A stretch of DNA of 64,000 nucleotides from Chersky-840 sp963794615 (GCA_963794615.1 CAWCEP010000005.1:992001-1056000), one strand, 5' to 3'; shown: positions 34,366 to 44,350, counted from the first letter of the stretch. Translations and numbers: made by a program. Notes: a model not told the origin generated them from the sequence alone.

Positions 34366-36861
34366 ATGGCGGGGCGAGCTGGCGGGTCGGCGAAGACCGG
34401 GGCGCGCCCCCTCGAGGCCGAACCCTCGACCCTCTCCGGTCCCGATCCGACCGGGCCGGACGGAACCGCACTGCGGGGGCACCGACGGGGCGGCTTTCCC
34501 CGCCTTCGGACATGGGGGCCCGACATCCTGGGTGTGCTGTGGGTCCTGGCCGCGGCCGCGGCGACCCTGCTCCCGGCGCTCGTGCACGGTGTGTCGCTCG
34601 GGAACTACGACATCCAGACCTTCTACGGCCTCACCCAGCAGTCCGGGGTCACCGTGCACAATCTCCAGTCGAGCGACCAGATCAACTTCTTCATCCCGTT
34701 CACCAATCTGGCCTGGACCGAGGTGCACCACGGCCATCTGCCCCTGTGGGATCCGTACAACGCCCTGGGCATGCCGTTGGCGTTCAACTGGGAATCGGCG
34801 ACCTTCAGCGTCCCCGCCCTGCTCGGCTACCTGGTGCCGCTCCACCTCGCCTACACGGTCCAGGTGCTCGTCACCCTGGCTATCGCCGGCACCGGTGTGT
34901 ACGTGCTGGGTCGCCTGTTGGGACTGGGCGTGCTGGGCTGCACGATGGCGGCCACGGTCTACGAGCTGAGCGGCTCCCTGTTCGCACTGGTGGGGTGGTC
35001 CTTCGGTGCGGTGATGTCGTGGGCCGGTTGGCTCTTCGTGGCCCTGATCCTCGTCATCAGGGGTCGTCATCGCGTTCGCGCCGTGCCCTTCTTCGCCATC
35101 GTCATCGCCTGCGTGATCTATGCCGGTGAGCCCGAGGGCCTGGTCTTCATGGCGATCACCATGGTCGTGTTCGTCGTGGTCGTGCTGGGGCTCCGGGTTC
35201 GTCGCAGCAACGGAGGCCCGATCCTCCGTCCCCTCCTCGACCTGGCCGTGGCGGGAGTGGCCGGAGCCGCCCTGGGTGCACCCCTCCTGCTCCCGGGCAT
35301 CCAGGTCGGGGGCCTGTCGATCCGCCAGGTCCGAGGGGGCCAGCCCTCCTACACCGGGAAGGCGACGCTGGCCCAGGCGCTGCCACTGCACAACCTCATC
35401 GGCGTCGTGTTCCAGGGTTTCGACGGCCTCGCCGTGTCGGGGAGCCGTTGGTTCTCCGATCGTTTCCTCTACATCGACGTCGCCGCCTACGTCGGGGTGA
35501 TCGCCATCGTGCTCGGTGTGGCGGCATTGACGACACGACGGCGCCAACCCGAGGTGCTGGCGTTCGGCGCCATCGCCGTGGTCATGACCGCCATCGTCTT
35601 CGCCCCCCCGGTGGTGTCGGTCCTCGACCACCTCCCCGCCCACCTGGGAGGGGTCCTGTGGTTCCGCGCCCTGACCCTGATGGGATTCGCGTTGGCGGTG
35701 CTGGCCGGTATGGGCGCCGACGTCGTCGTTCGTTCCGGCACCAGCCGATCGGTGCAACGTTGGCTGGGCGGCGGGTTCGCCGTCGCCGCTGTCGTCGTGC
35801 TCGCGCTGTGGCTGTTCGGGCGCGGGCACATCCCCCCCGCCGACGCCGCGGTCCGGGCCAAGAGCTTCGTGTGGCCGGTGGTGGCCACCCTCATCGGTGC
35901 GGGGACGGTCGTGGGGCTCGTCCTGGCCCGCCCGCCCCGCCCCAGCGCCGACGGGGCGACTCGGCGCAGCCGTGTGGGCGCCGGCCCGTGGGCGGCGGCG
36001 GTGCTGCTGGCGGGCGAGACCGCCTTCCTCGTCGCCGCCGGCGCCCCCCTGTGGTCGTCGAGCGCCTCGGGGCTCTCCCCCACCCCGGCCGTGATCACCC
36101 TCGAGCGAACCGTGGGCTCGTCGCTGGTGGCGTTCGGGACACCCACCTGCATCGGCTTCAACCAGCTCGGGATCCGGCAGAACGTCAACGCCGCCTACGG
36201 CGTGCGGGAGCTGGCCTCGTACGACCCGATGGTCCCCTTGGCCTACTTCCGCAGCTGGAAGGCGGCCACGGGACGTCCGGCGGGTCCCCCGGGGGTCTTC
36301 ATCTACTGCCCGACGGTGACGACGGCCACGATGGCGCGCCGCTACGGGGTGGGGTACGTCCTCGAGCCCCACGGAGCCCCGGGCCCGCACGGTGGCGTCT
36401 TCACCCGGACGGTCGGTGACGAGGACCTGTACCGGATCCCCGACGCGGCGACGGCCACCCTGACGCGCGCCCCGGTCAGCGGCGCCCTCCCGGGTGTCGA
36501 CGCCCCGTCCACCCCGGTGGCCGTCACCCGTCCCGGGCCGGCGAGCTGGAAGCTCGTGACCCACGCATCGAGTCGCCAGGTCCTACGGCTCCACCTCACC
36601 GACCTGCCGGGCTGGCACGCGACGATCGACGGCCGACCCCTCGCCCTCCTGCCGCTGTCGAGCGTCATGTTCCAGGCGCGCATCCCGGTGGGGACCCATA
36701 CCATCGAGCTCCACTACTGGCCTGACACCTTCACCGCGGGGCTCGCGCTCGCCGCCGCCAGTGCTCTCGCGTTGGGTGGAGCGTTGGTCGTGGCGAGAGC
36801 CCGGCGCGGGCGGTCACCTCGGTCTCGGGGCCGGCACGCCCGGAAACCCACGCCTGCGTGA
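34366..36861 (+). CDS. YfhO family GT-C-like membrane protein (copy 4)
   Basis: An intact 831-residue polytopic protein. A basic 45-residue N-terminus precedes the first helix (VLWVLAAAAATLLPAL). The shared block HHGHLPLWDPYNALGMPL with AFNW follows. The central region includes VFQGFDGLAVSGSRWF, found in nearly the same form in copies 1 and 6. The extracytoplasmic C-terminal domain ends with SWKLVTHASSRQVLRLHL, PGWHATIDG and IELHYWPDTF before the last helix. I use ATG 34366 rather than an upstream in-frame GTG because of AGGGAGAA. Its stop overlaps the next gene (GTGA). Confidence 0.78.
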   Translation: MAGRAGGSAKTGARPLEAEPSTLSGPDPTGPDGTALRGHRRGGFPRLRTWGPDILGVLWVLAAAAATLLPALVHGVSLGNYDIQTFYGLTQQSGVTVHNLQSSDQINFFIPFTNLAWTEVHHGHLPLWDPYNALGMPLAFNWESATFSVPALLGYLVPLHLAYTVQVLVTLAIAGTGVYVLGRLLGLGVLGCTMAATVYELSGSLFALVGWSFGAVMSWAGWLFVALILVIRGRHRVRAVPFFAIVIACVIYAGEPEGLVFMAITMVVFVVVVLGLRVRRSNGGPILRPLLDLAVAGVAGAALGAPLLLPGIQVGGLSIRQVRGGQPSYTGKATLAQALPLHNLIGVVFQGFDGLAVSGSRWFSDRFLYIDVAAYVGVIAIVLGVAALTTRRRQPEVLAFGAIAVVMTAIVFAPPVVSVLDHLPAHLGGVLWFRALTLMGFALAVLAGMGADVVVRSGTSRSVQRWLGGGFAVAAVVVLALWLFGRGHIPPADAAVRAKSFVWPVVATLIGAGTVVGLVLARPPRPSADGATRRSRVGAGPWAAAVLLAGETAFLVAAGAPLWSSSASGLSPTPAVITLERTVGSSLVAFGTPTCIGFNQLGIRQNVNAAYGVRELASYDPMVPLAYFRSWKAATGRPAGPPGVFIYCPTVTTATMARRYGVGYVLEPHGAPGPHGGVFTRTVGDEDLYRIPDAATATLTRAPVSGALPGVDAPSTPVAVTRPGPASWKLVTHASSRQVLRLHLTDLPGWHATIDGRPLALLPLSSVMFQARIPVGTHTIELHYWPDTFTAGLALAAASALALGGALVVARARRGRSPRSRGRHARKPTPA

Positions 36862-39203
36862 CACCCGACATCGTGTCGAGCACCAGGAGGGCGCGACTGT
36901 CGGCGCGCTGGCCCGACCTGGTGGGCCTGGCCTGGGTGGTGGTCGCCGGGTGCTGTGTCCTCGCCCCGGCGATCGTGCACGGTGCGTCGTTGGGCCCGTA
37001 CGACCTGCTCGCCCGCTACGGCGTTACCAGTCAGCGGGGCGTGGCCGTCTTGAACACGGGGCACGGGGACCAGATCCGGGAGATGATCCCGTGGACGGCG
37101 CTGGCCTGGACCCAGGTGCACCACGGCCATCTCCCGCTGTGGAACCCCTACAGCGCACTCGGGATGCCGCTCGCCTTCAACTGGCAATCGTCGGCGTTCA
37201 GCGTGCCGGCCCTCATCGGCTATCTCTTCCCGCTCCACCTCGCCTACACCGTCGGCGTCATCACGACGCTGGTCATCGCCGGCACCGGCGCGTACGTCCT
37301 CGGTCGCGTCCTCGGCCTCGGGGTGCTGGGGTCCGCCCTGGCCGGAACCGTCTTCGAATTGGGCGGTTCCTTCATGGAGTGGCTGGGCTGGCCCGTGGCC
37401 GGGGTGATGTCGTGGGCGGGGTGGGTCTTCGCGGCGGCCGTGCTCGTGGTCCGGGGCGGGCGCCGCGTCCGATCGATCACCTTCCTGGCTGTCGCCTTCG
37501 CGGGCGCCATCTACGCCGGGCAGCCCGACACCTTGGTCGTGCTCATCCTGGCCGTGGTCGTGTTCCTGGTTGCCCTGCTCGTGCTGCGCGCCCCCTGGTT
37601 GGGGGGATCGGGGCCCCTCCTGCGACCCATCACCGACCTGGCCGTCGCCGCGGTGGCCGGAGCAGCACTCGGCGCTCCCCTGGCCCTGCCCGGGCTGCAG
37701 TTGATACCGGGTTCCAACCGCACCTTGGTCAGTGAGTCGGGCCTTTCGCTGCACTACCTGGTCCAGGTCTTCTTCCAGTGGTTCGACGGACGGCCGGGAA
37801 TCGTGTGGTTCGGCCCCACGGTGGTCTTCTACTCCGACGTCGCCGACTACGTGGGGGTGATCGCCGTGGCGCTGGCCGTCGTGGCGGTGGCACGACGATG
37901 GCGACGACCCGAGGTGCTCGCATTCGCCGTCGTGGCGGTTGCCATGGCGGCACTCGTCTTCGTGTCACCACTGGTCTCGCTCATGGGACACGTGCCGTTC
38001 TTCGGGAACGTGCGATGGGTCCGGGCCCTGGGACCGATGTCCTTTGCCCTCGCCGTGCTGGCCGGTGTGGGCCTCGACGTCCTCGTCCGGTCCTTCTCGA
38101 CGCGCGCCGTGCGGGTGTGGGCGGTGGCGGCGTTTGCCGGCGTCGGCGTGGCGGTGCTGGCGGTGTGGCTGTTCGGTCGGGGCCAGCTCCCGCCGGCTCA
38201 GGCCGCCCTGCGAGCGAAGAGCTTCGTCTGGCCCCTCGTCGCCACCGTGGTGGGGCTCGTGCTCGTGGGCGCGCCGGCGACGCTCCGGGTGCGGGGCACA
38301 CCGCTCCTGGCCGTTTCGGATCGGCTCCGACGCCGAGCGGTTCGTGCCGTGGCGGTGTTGCTGTTGGCCTGCGAGACGATCTTCCTCGTCGTGGCCGGTA
38401 CGCCGTTGTGGTCCTCGAGCCCGCACTCGTTCGCGCCGACGCCGGGCACCGTGGCACTGGAGCGGGCCGTGGGGTCCTCGGTCGTGGGGGCGGGAGTGCT
38501 GTCGTGCTTCGGTGCCCCCGGTCCGAAGGTGGGGATCCTGCCCAATGCGAATCTCGCCTACGGGGTGCACGAATTCGCCGTCTACGACCCGCTCACGCCG
38601 CGTACCTACAAGGCGTCGTGGTTCGCGGCCAGCGGGCAGTCGGCGGGACTGCCCCCGCCCTTTCAGGCTGCGTCGGTGTTCTGCCCGGCGGTGACGACGG
38701 CGCAGCTGGGCCGGCTCTACGGGGTGGAGTTCGTGCTCGAGCCCCCTGGGGCGCCGGGGCCCCGGGGGGCGGTCTTCGACGCGCGGATCGGCGATGAGCG
38801 GCTGTATCGGATTCCCGGCGCCGCCCCCGCCACGCTCACCCCGCTCGGCCTACCCGCCGACGCCCGGGGCACGCCCGTGGCCGTCGACCATCCCGGCCCC
38901 GCCAGTTGGAAGGTCGTCACCCACGCGGCGAGCTCCCGGGTCCTGCGCCTGCGCCTCACCGACGTGCCGGGTTGGCATGCCAGCCTCGACGGGCAGCCGT
39001 TGGCGCTGCGTCCCTTCAACCAGGTGATGGTGCAAGCCGACATCCCGCCGGGGATCCACACCGTGGAGCTGCACTACTGGCCCGAGACGTTCTCGGTCGG
39101 GATCGTCCTCGCCCTGGTGAGCGTGCTCTGCCTCGTGGCCGCGCCCATTATCGGACACACTCGCCGACGGCGGCGTGCCACAAAGTCCGAGACGAATCCC
39201 TAG
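36858..39203 (+). CDS. YfhO family GT-C-like membrane protein (copy 5)
   Basis: An intact 781-residue paralogue directly downstream of copy 4, sharing a GTGA overlap. It has the HHGHLPLWNPYSALGMPL block, about twelve helices, and the C-terminal pattern SWKVVTHAASSRVLRLRL, PGWHASLDG and VELHYWPETF. The loop equivalent to FQGFDG reads FQWFDGRPGIVWF. The tandem placement of copies 4 and 5 suggests recent duplication, with both proteins needed in similar amounts. Each may add a different residue or act on a different position of the glycan; this is inference. Confidence 0.78.
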   Translation: MTPDIVSSTRRARLSARWPDLVGLAWVVVAGCCVLAPAIVHGASLGPYDLLARYGVTSQRGVAVLNTGHGDQIREMIPWTALAWTQVHHGHLPLWNPYSALGMPLAFNWQSSAFSVPALIGYLFPLHLAYTVGVITTLVIAGTGAYVLGRVLGLGVLGSALAGTVFELGGSFMEWLGWPVAGVMSWAGWVFAAAVLVVRGGRRVRSITFLAVAFAGAIYAGQPDTLVVLILAVVVFLVALLVLRAPWLGGSGPLLRPITDLAVAAVAGAALGAPLALPGLQLIPGSNRTLVSESGLSLHYLVQVFFQWFDGRPGIVWFGPTVVFYSDVADYVGVIAVALAVVAVARRWRRPEVLAFAVVAVAMAALVFVSPLVSLMGHVPFFGNVRWVRALGPMSFALAVLAGVGLDVLVRSFSTRAVRVWAVAAFAGVGVAVLAVWLFGRGQLPPAQAALRAKSFVWPLVATVVGLVLVGAPATLRVRGTPLLAVSDRLRRRAVRAVAVLLLACETIFLVVAGTPLWSSSPHSFAPTPGTVALERAVGSSVVGAGVLSCFGAPGPKVGILPNANLAYGVHEFAVYDPLTPRTYKASWFAASGQSAGLPPPFQAASVFCPAVTTAQLGRLYGVEFVLEPPGAPGPRGAVFDARIGDERLYRIPGAAPATLTPLGLPADARGTPVAVDHPGPASWKVVTHAASSRVLRLRLTDVPGWHASLDGQPLALRPFNQVMVQADIPPGIHTVELHYWPETFSVGIVLALVSVLCLVAAPIIGHTRRRRRATKSETNP

Positions 39204-39226
39204 GCCCGACGAGTACCGCTCGAGGA

Positions 39227-39246
39227 GTCACGACGACAGCCGTGAC
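39227..39246. terminator. Candidate hairpin between convergent genes
   Basis: GTCACG at 39227-39232 and CGTGAC at 39241-39246 form a perfect six-pair stem with an eight-base loop. It lies in the 61-base gap between the convergent YfhO copy 5 and lipoprotein genes. No T run follows, so termination activity is uncertain. Confidence 0.3.
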
Positions 39247-39264
39247 GAGACGTCTACGACGCGG

Positions 39265-39786
39265 TCACGGGACGTCCCACTGCCCGTAGTCATTGGCCGC
39301 CCCCACGGTCGGCAGGAATTGCACCATGGCGACCTTGACGGAATTGTGGAGCCGGAACGCGGCACACAGCGTCGTCGACTGGCCCGAGTTCAAGGTGAAC
39401 TGTTCATTGGACGAGCCCGCGCAATCCTTCAACTGCACCCGGTCGTGGTTGTACTGGGTGCCGCTCGACGAGAGCACCACGGTGTCGGCACCAAGGTTCG
39501 CCTGGAGCTGCTTGCCCGACGTGTTCTTGATGCGGAACACGGTGGCCACGAACCGCTCTCCCCCGCCCGGGCTGGCCTTTTTCGCCCCCGTCGCCGGATC
39601 GATCACCTTGGTGAGGGTCACCGAGAAGTGCTTCCCCGACAGCGTGTAGAGGTCGAGCGTGTCGCCGACGTGGGCGGTACCGCTGGTCGTCCCGGCGGGG
39701 TGGTCCACCAATGTCACGCCCGACGAGCACCCACTTGCCACCACCGCCACCAGTAGCGGGACCAACAGGACCACGGCCTTGCGCAT
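39265..39786 (-). CDS. DUF4352-like lipoprotein
   Basis: A 173-residue exported lipoprotein. The signal peptide MRKAVVLLVPLLVAVVASGC ends in a lipobox with Cys20. The mature part has the DUF4352 layout: HVGDTLDLYTLSGKHFSVTL, then FVATVFRIKNTSGKQLQANL, then DTVVLSSSGTQYNHD. This is an immunoglobulin-like fold of unknown function found on actinobacterial and Firmicute surfaces. The ATG start at 39786 follows AAGGGAG. It is downstream of the minus-strand YfhO copy 6 by 29 bases and probably shares its transcript. Confidence 0.78.
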   Translation of the reverse strand: MRKAVVLLVPLLVAVVASGCSSGVTLVDHPAGTTSGTAHVGDTLDLYTLSGKHFSVTLTKVIDPATGAKKASPGGGERFVATVFRIKNTSGKQLQANLGADTVVLSSSGTQYNHDRVQLKDCAGSSNEQFTLNSGQSTTLCAAFRLHNSVKVAMVQFLPTVGAANDYGQWDVP

Positions 39787-39815
39787 GCCACTCCCTTTCG
39801 ACGGAAGCACACATC

Positions 39816-42118
39816 TTAGGTCGATCGCCCCACCTGGCGTCGGCGCCGCACCTCCACGATGATCGGCGCCACCAGGAGCCCGGCGACCGCTGCCCCAGCG
39901 AGGACGAGGCCCTCGCTGAAGGTATCGGGCCAGTAGTGGAGCTCGATGTGATGGTGTCCCGGGGGGATGCGTGCCTGGAACATGACCCCGGCAAACGGGC
40001 TCAAGGCCAGAGGATGGCCGTCGATGGTGGCGTGCCAGCCCGGCACGTCGGTGAGTCGCAGACGCAAGACCCGGGGACCCGGGGCCGTGGTGGTGAGCGC
40101 CCACGAGGCGGGGTCGGGATGGGCCACCACCACCGGCGTGCCTCGGGCGGTCAGCCCCGGCAGTCCCCCCCGGGTGGCAGGACGCTCAGGGTGGCCGGGG
40201 CCGCTCCGGGGATGCGGTAGAGGTCCTCGTCGCCCACCACCGTGTCGAACACCGCGCCCTCGGGGCCTCGCCCGTGCCGGGGCTCGAGCACGAAGGCCAC
40301 GCCGTAGAGGCGGCCCCAGGTGGCCGAGGTCACCGCCGGGCAGAACTCCTTGAAGAACGGGAAGCCGGCGGGCTGGCCGGTGGTGGCCTTCCAGGTGTCG
40401 AAGTACACGCTCGGGATGACGGGGTCGTAGGCGGCCAGCTCCTGGACCCCGTAGGCGATGTTGACGTTGGGCAGGATGCCGAGCGAGACGAAGGGATGGC
40501 ACGAGAGGTTCCCTATGGCGACGAGGGAAGACCCCGCCGTCCGCTGCAGCGCCGTGACCCCCGTCGTCTGGGGGAGGAAGGTCGGGCTCGAGGACCACAG
40601 CGGCGCGCCGGCGGTGACGAGAAAGGCCGTTTCGCACGCCAGCAACACCGCTCCCGCCCAACGACCGGCATGCACACGCCCGCCATCCACCCCGTGTCGT
40701 GCCGGTCGGCGCCGGGCCCACACCACGGCCGCGATCACGGCCAGTCCGACGAGGATCTGGACCGCAGGCCAGATGAAGCTCTTCTCGCGGATCGACGTCT
40801 GCAGGGGATGGAGCCGGCCGCGGCCGATGAGCCACAGCATGCCGACCACGACGGCGGCGCCCACGAAGCCGCCGGCCGTCCATATCCGCACCGATCGTTG
40901 GCGGTGCGAGCGCACGAGGACGTCGGTCCCGATTCCGGTCAGCACCGCCAGCCCGAACGCCATCGACACCAGGTCCCGGTGCCACTGCACCCGCCCGATC
41001 ACGAAGAGGATCGAGACGGCCGGGGAGAGGAAGGCGAGCCCCATGGCGCTGACCGCCACGGCGCCGAAGGCGAGGGTCTGATGGTCGCGGCGCCGCGCCA
41101 CGATCGCCAGCACACTGAGCACGACGGCGATCACGCCCACGTACCCCGCCGTCTCCACGTAGTTGAGGCCGCCGAAGGATCGACTGCCCGCCACCGGCAA
41201 TCCGTCGAAGCCCTGGAACAGGATGTGGATGAGGTCGTGTCCGGGCAAGGCACCGTAGAAGCCGACCGAGCGTCGGATGGAGCCCGAGGCGATCTGGGCG
41301 CCGGGGAGCAGGATGGGGGCGCCCAGCGCCGCCCCCGCCACTACCGCCACGGCGACGTCGGCGACGGGGCGGCGTATGGGGCCCGAACCCCCCAGCCCGG
41401 GGGCGCGCAGCCCCAACAGGACCACCAGGTAGACGAGCAGGGCCACGCCCAGTAGCACGACGATCTCGGGTTGGCCGGCGTAGAGCACCAAGGCCAGCAC
41501 GACGGCGAACGCGGCGATGGCACGGACGCGGCGCTTCCCGCGGACCACGAGGATGGTCGCTGCGAAGAGCCATCCCGCCCACGACATCACGCCCGCCACG
41601 GGCCAACCCAGCCACCCCATGAACGGTCCACTCAACTCGTAGACGGTGGCGGCCATGGTGCACGCCAGCACCCCGAGGCCGAGCACCCGTCCCAGGACGT
41701 AGACCCCGGTCCCGGCGATGACGAGGGTGAGCACCACGGCGACGGTGTAGGCGAGGTGGAGCGGGAAGAGATAGCCGACGAGCGACGGCAGGCTGAACAC
41801 AGACGACTGCCAGTTGAAGGCCAGGGGTAGCCCCAGCGTGCTGTAGGGGTTCCAGAGGGGGAGGAACCCGTGGTGCACCTGGGTCCACGCCAAGGTGGTC
41901 CACGGGATGAAGGCATCGATCTGGTCGCTGCTCAATGCGTCATGGACGACGACACCGTGTTGCTTCGTCAGCCCGTAGCGCGACAGGAGGTCGAAGGGCC
42001 CGAGTGACGCACCGTCCGCGAGGGCGGGGACCAAGACCACCGCCGCCGCGGCCAACACCCACAGCACACCCAGGGTGTCCCCCCACCCGCGCCACTGACC
42101 GTGGCGCCGAGGGGTCAC
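39816..42118 (-). CDS. YfhO family GT-C-like membrane protein (copy 6), frameshifted
   Basis: About 767 residues once joined. From the start at 42118 the protein has the HHGFLPLWNPYSTLGLPL block with AFNW, about twelve helices and FQGFDGLPVAGSRSF. It then reads to ATLSVLPPGG. At a run of seven C on the plus strand (40165-40171, seven G in the message) the frame changes. It continues LPGLTARGTPVVVAHPDPASW, VLRLRL, PGWHATIDG and IELHYWPDTF to 39816. A single missing G, or slippage in the run, explains it. It is the last minus-strand YfhO copy before the LAFTG protein. Confidence 0.74.
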
Positions 42119-42288
42119 GCTCGACGGCTCCGACCGGGAGGCCCAGGCTGAAGGCGCGGCAACAGTATCGTGCGCGGCCCGGGCATCGACCCTTGGTATA
42201 CCACCCGACCTCGTCCGCTGCGGTGACGGCCGGTCAGCTCCGCAGGGTCAGATCCCGACCGTGGTGCGCCGACGAGACGTCGTCGACA

Positions 42289-43299
42289 TCACAACCCCAA
42301 CAGCCATCCCACCGCTTTGCGCATGTCCACGAAGTAGAAGACGGCACCGACGACGACCAGGATGATGCCGATCAGTGTCAGGAGCCGACCGGTGGGGCCG
42401 AAGCCGGTGAAGGCGAGCGGACCCGTCACCGCGGGCTGCCGTGGTGCCGGCGCAGGAGCGGGGGTCGTGACTGCAACTTTCGGGGTGGGAGTGGGCGGGG
42501 TCGTCTTGGCCACCGTCTTGGCGGGCGGCACGGGGGGGACGGAAGGGACGGGGGGAGCGATGGTCGGCGGCGGGACACTCTGGCAGTTGATGCCGCCGCT
42601 GCTCATGGACCAGGTGCCTGTGTCCTGCATTTGCCAGGCCACCGAGTTGTCGTCGTTGGAGAAGTTGCGGTACTTGGGCAGCGGCACCCTGCCGAACCCG
42701 AGGTCGTAGGTCACGACGCAGATGGCCGGCGGCACGGCGGCGGCGCTGCTGTAGACGTGGGCGCTCGTCCAGGTGCCCGTCACATAGCCGTCACCGGGAG
42801 CGGGCTGGTTGGTCTGGATGAACGTACCGCACGAGTCGCTGGGGTTGAACGCCACCACGTTGTCGGTGTTGGCAGGGTTCACCCCTCGAGACCCGATCTG
42901 TACCGTCTTTTGACCGACCTTGTCGATGTACGTCTCGGTGAATCCCGAGTCTTGCGGGTCGCCCCACATCACGCCCCACCCGACCCCGGACCGATGGTCA
43001 CAGGGGGCGTTCACGGTGGCGTTGAGGCCGCCGTCGGCATCACTACGCGAATACATCCACAGCCACGTGCCGCTGGCCTCGACGGTCACAGTCTGGTTGG
43101 CGTTGAGCACGGCTGTCATGTGGATGACCCCGGTCGGACCGGGTGCGTTGGCCTGCGCCACACCGGACCAGAAGGCGGTGAGCCCGAGGGCGAGCACTGC
43201 GCCGGCGCCGACGGCGCGGCGCAGCCGTCGACCCGCGCGCGACCTCACCATCGGGCCACGGGCCCGTCGCCCCAAGTGGCGAGATCGTCGGTTTTTCAT
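42289..43299 (-). CDS. Secreted Pro-rich surface protein with LAFTG sortase signal
   Basis: A 336-residue exported protein. A long Arg-rich n-region is followed by a hydrophobic stretch and the cleavage-like VAQANA near residue 50. The mature domain (about 55-220) has Cys residues and Trp/Tyr-rich strands (WLWMYSRSDADGG, GVGWGVMWGD) that I do not recognise. A Pro/Thr/Val-rich spacer (about 225-285) leads to LAFTG, a membrane helix and a short basic tail, the layout of a sortase substrate. LAxTG is the class E sortase motif of Actinobacteria. ATG 43299 follows GGGAG. No sortase gene is in the window. Confidence 0.72.
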   Translation of the reverse strand: MKNRRSRHLGRRARGPMVRSRAGRRLRRAVGAGAVLALGLTAFWSGVAQANAPGPTGVIHMTAVLNANQTVTVEASGTWLWMYSRSDADGGLNATVNAPCDHRSGVGWGVMWGDPQDSGFTETYIDKVGQKTVQIGSRGVNPANTDNVVAFNPSDSCGTFIQTNQPAPGDGYVTGTWTSAHVYSSAAAVPPAICVVTYDLGFGRVPLPKYRNFSNDDNSVAWQMQDTGTWSMSSGGINCQSVPPPTIAPPVPSVPPVPPAKTVAKTTPPTPTPKVAVTTPAPAPAPRQPAVTGPLAFTGFGPTGRLLTLIGIILVVVGAVFYFVDMRKAVGWLLGL

Positions 43300-43459
43300 T
43301 TCCACTCCCGCGCTAACAATAGGCCGCTGGTGCCGAGAGGGTCATCATCGGAATTGACGACGGAAGGGGTCGAGTCCGACCCCGAAACCCTGCCGATGAC
43401 CTGCCCTGTTGCCCGTGGTGCGCCTGTGCCGGCATCCCCCCGCCGTTGGCACGAATGCG

Positions 43460-44350
43460 CTACGCGTGCCGTCGCTTCGACACGCCGTCACCGAGCTCGG
43501 AGGGCGCGGGAGACGGATCCCGTCGGAGGTCGGGCGCGACCTGGGGAGCGATCACTCGGTGCTCGACGCGCGGCGCGGCACGCATCGTCGCGCCACGGCG
43601 CCCCCGCCGAGTGCTGCGGGCGATCCTCACCAGGTCGAACAGCGCCGTAGCGGCCGGCCCGATGCTCATCTTGGACCCACCCACGTCGCGCCAGGCCTCC
43701 AGGGGAACCTCCACGAACGAGGCCACCGGGATGGGTGGTGTCGTGGCGGTGCCCCGCAGCAGCCGCTGGAGGAGCTCGACGTCGAACGCCCACGACGAGC
43801 GAAACGGTTCGGACAGCGCCGCGGCGAACGTCTCGTTGACCCGGAAGAGCTTTGCCCCGCACTGGGTGTCGTAGACGGTGACGCCGAGCGCCATGGAGGC
43901 GACGGTGGCGTACGTACGGCCCAGGTAGTGCCGCAGGGCGTTGCGCTCGATGGCGCTGCCCAGCCGGGCCACCCGGCACCCGAACGCCCCCGCCGGCTGG
44001 GGCACGGCGCGCATGGTCTGGACGAGGCGGAGCAATTCGCTCGGAGGCGTGGCCAGATCGGCGTCGTAGTAGCCGACGACGGGTGCGCCGTTGCGGACCG
44101 CCATGAGCATGCCGCGGCGCACCGCCTCCGCCTTCCCGGCGTTGGCGCCCAAGGTGTAGACGTCGAGCGCCGCCGATCGATCGGCCAACCGGGCCAGGAT
44201 CTCGGCGGTCGTGTCGGTCGAGCCGTCATCGACGAAGAGCAATCGAAGCCTGCGGCTGCGGGCGATGTCGAGGAAGGCCTGCTCGTCGATCCGTCGTTCC
44301 TCGTTGTAACACGGAACGACGACGATGGGGGTCTCCTCTCGAGCCGTCAC
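43460..44350 (-). CDS. DPM1-like GT2 glycosyltransferase (polyprenyl-phosphate sugar synthase type)
   Basis: A 296-residue GT2. It opens IVVVPCYNEERRIDEQAFL, then FVDDGSTDTTAEIL and GYYDADLATP as the metal site. Next come YDTQCGAKLF and a Ser/Trp region typical of dolichyl- or undecaprenyl-phosphate glucose/mannose synthases. It probably makes polyprenyl-phosphate sugars as donors for GT-C enzymes such as the YfhO-type proteins. The GTG start at 44350 overlaps the upstream methyltransferase stop (GTGA). The last 40 residues are basic and variable. Confidence 0.83.
   Translation of the reverse strand: MTAREETPIVVVPCYNEERRIDEQAFLDIARSRRLRLLFVDDGSTDTTAEILARLADRSAALDVYTLGANAGKAEAVRRGMLMAVRNGAPVVGYYDADLATPPSELLRLVQTMRAVPQPAGAFGCRVARLGSAIERNALRHYLGRTYATVASMALGVTVYDTQCGAKLFRVNETFAAALSEPFRSSWAFDVELLQRLLRGTATTPPIPVASFVEVPLEAWRDVGGSKMSIGPAATALFDLVRIARSTRRGRRGATMRAAPRVEHRVIAPQVAPDLRRDPSPAPSELGDGVSKRRHA

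Noticed and set aside
41935..43650. Plus-strand open frame of 571 codons
   Set aside because: It runs antisense through the start of YfhO copy 6, the LAFTG surface protein and part of a GT2 gene. No motifs, and His/Arg-rich composition.
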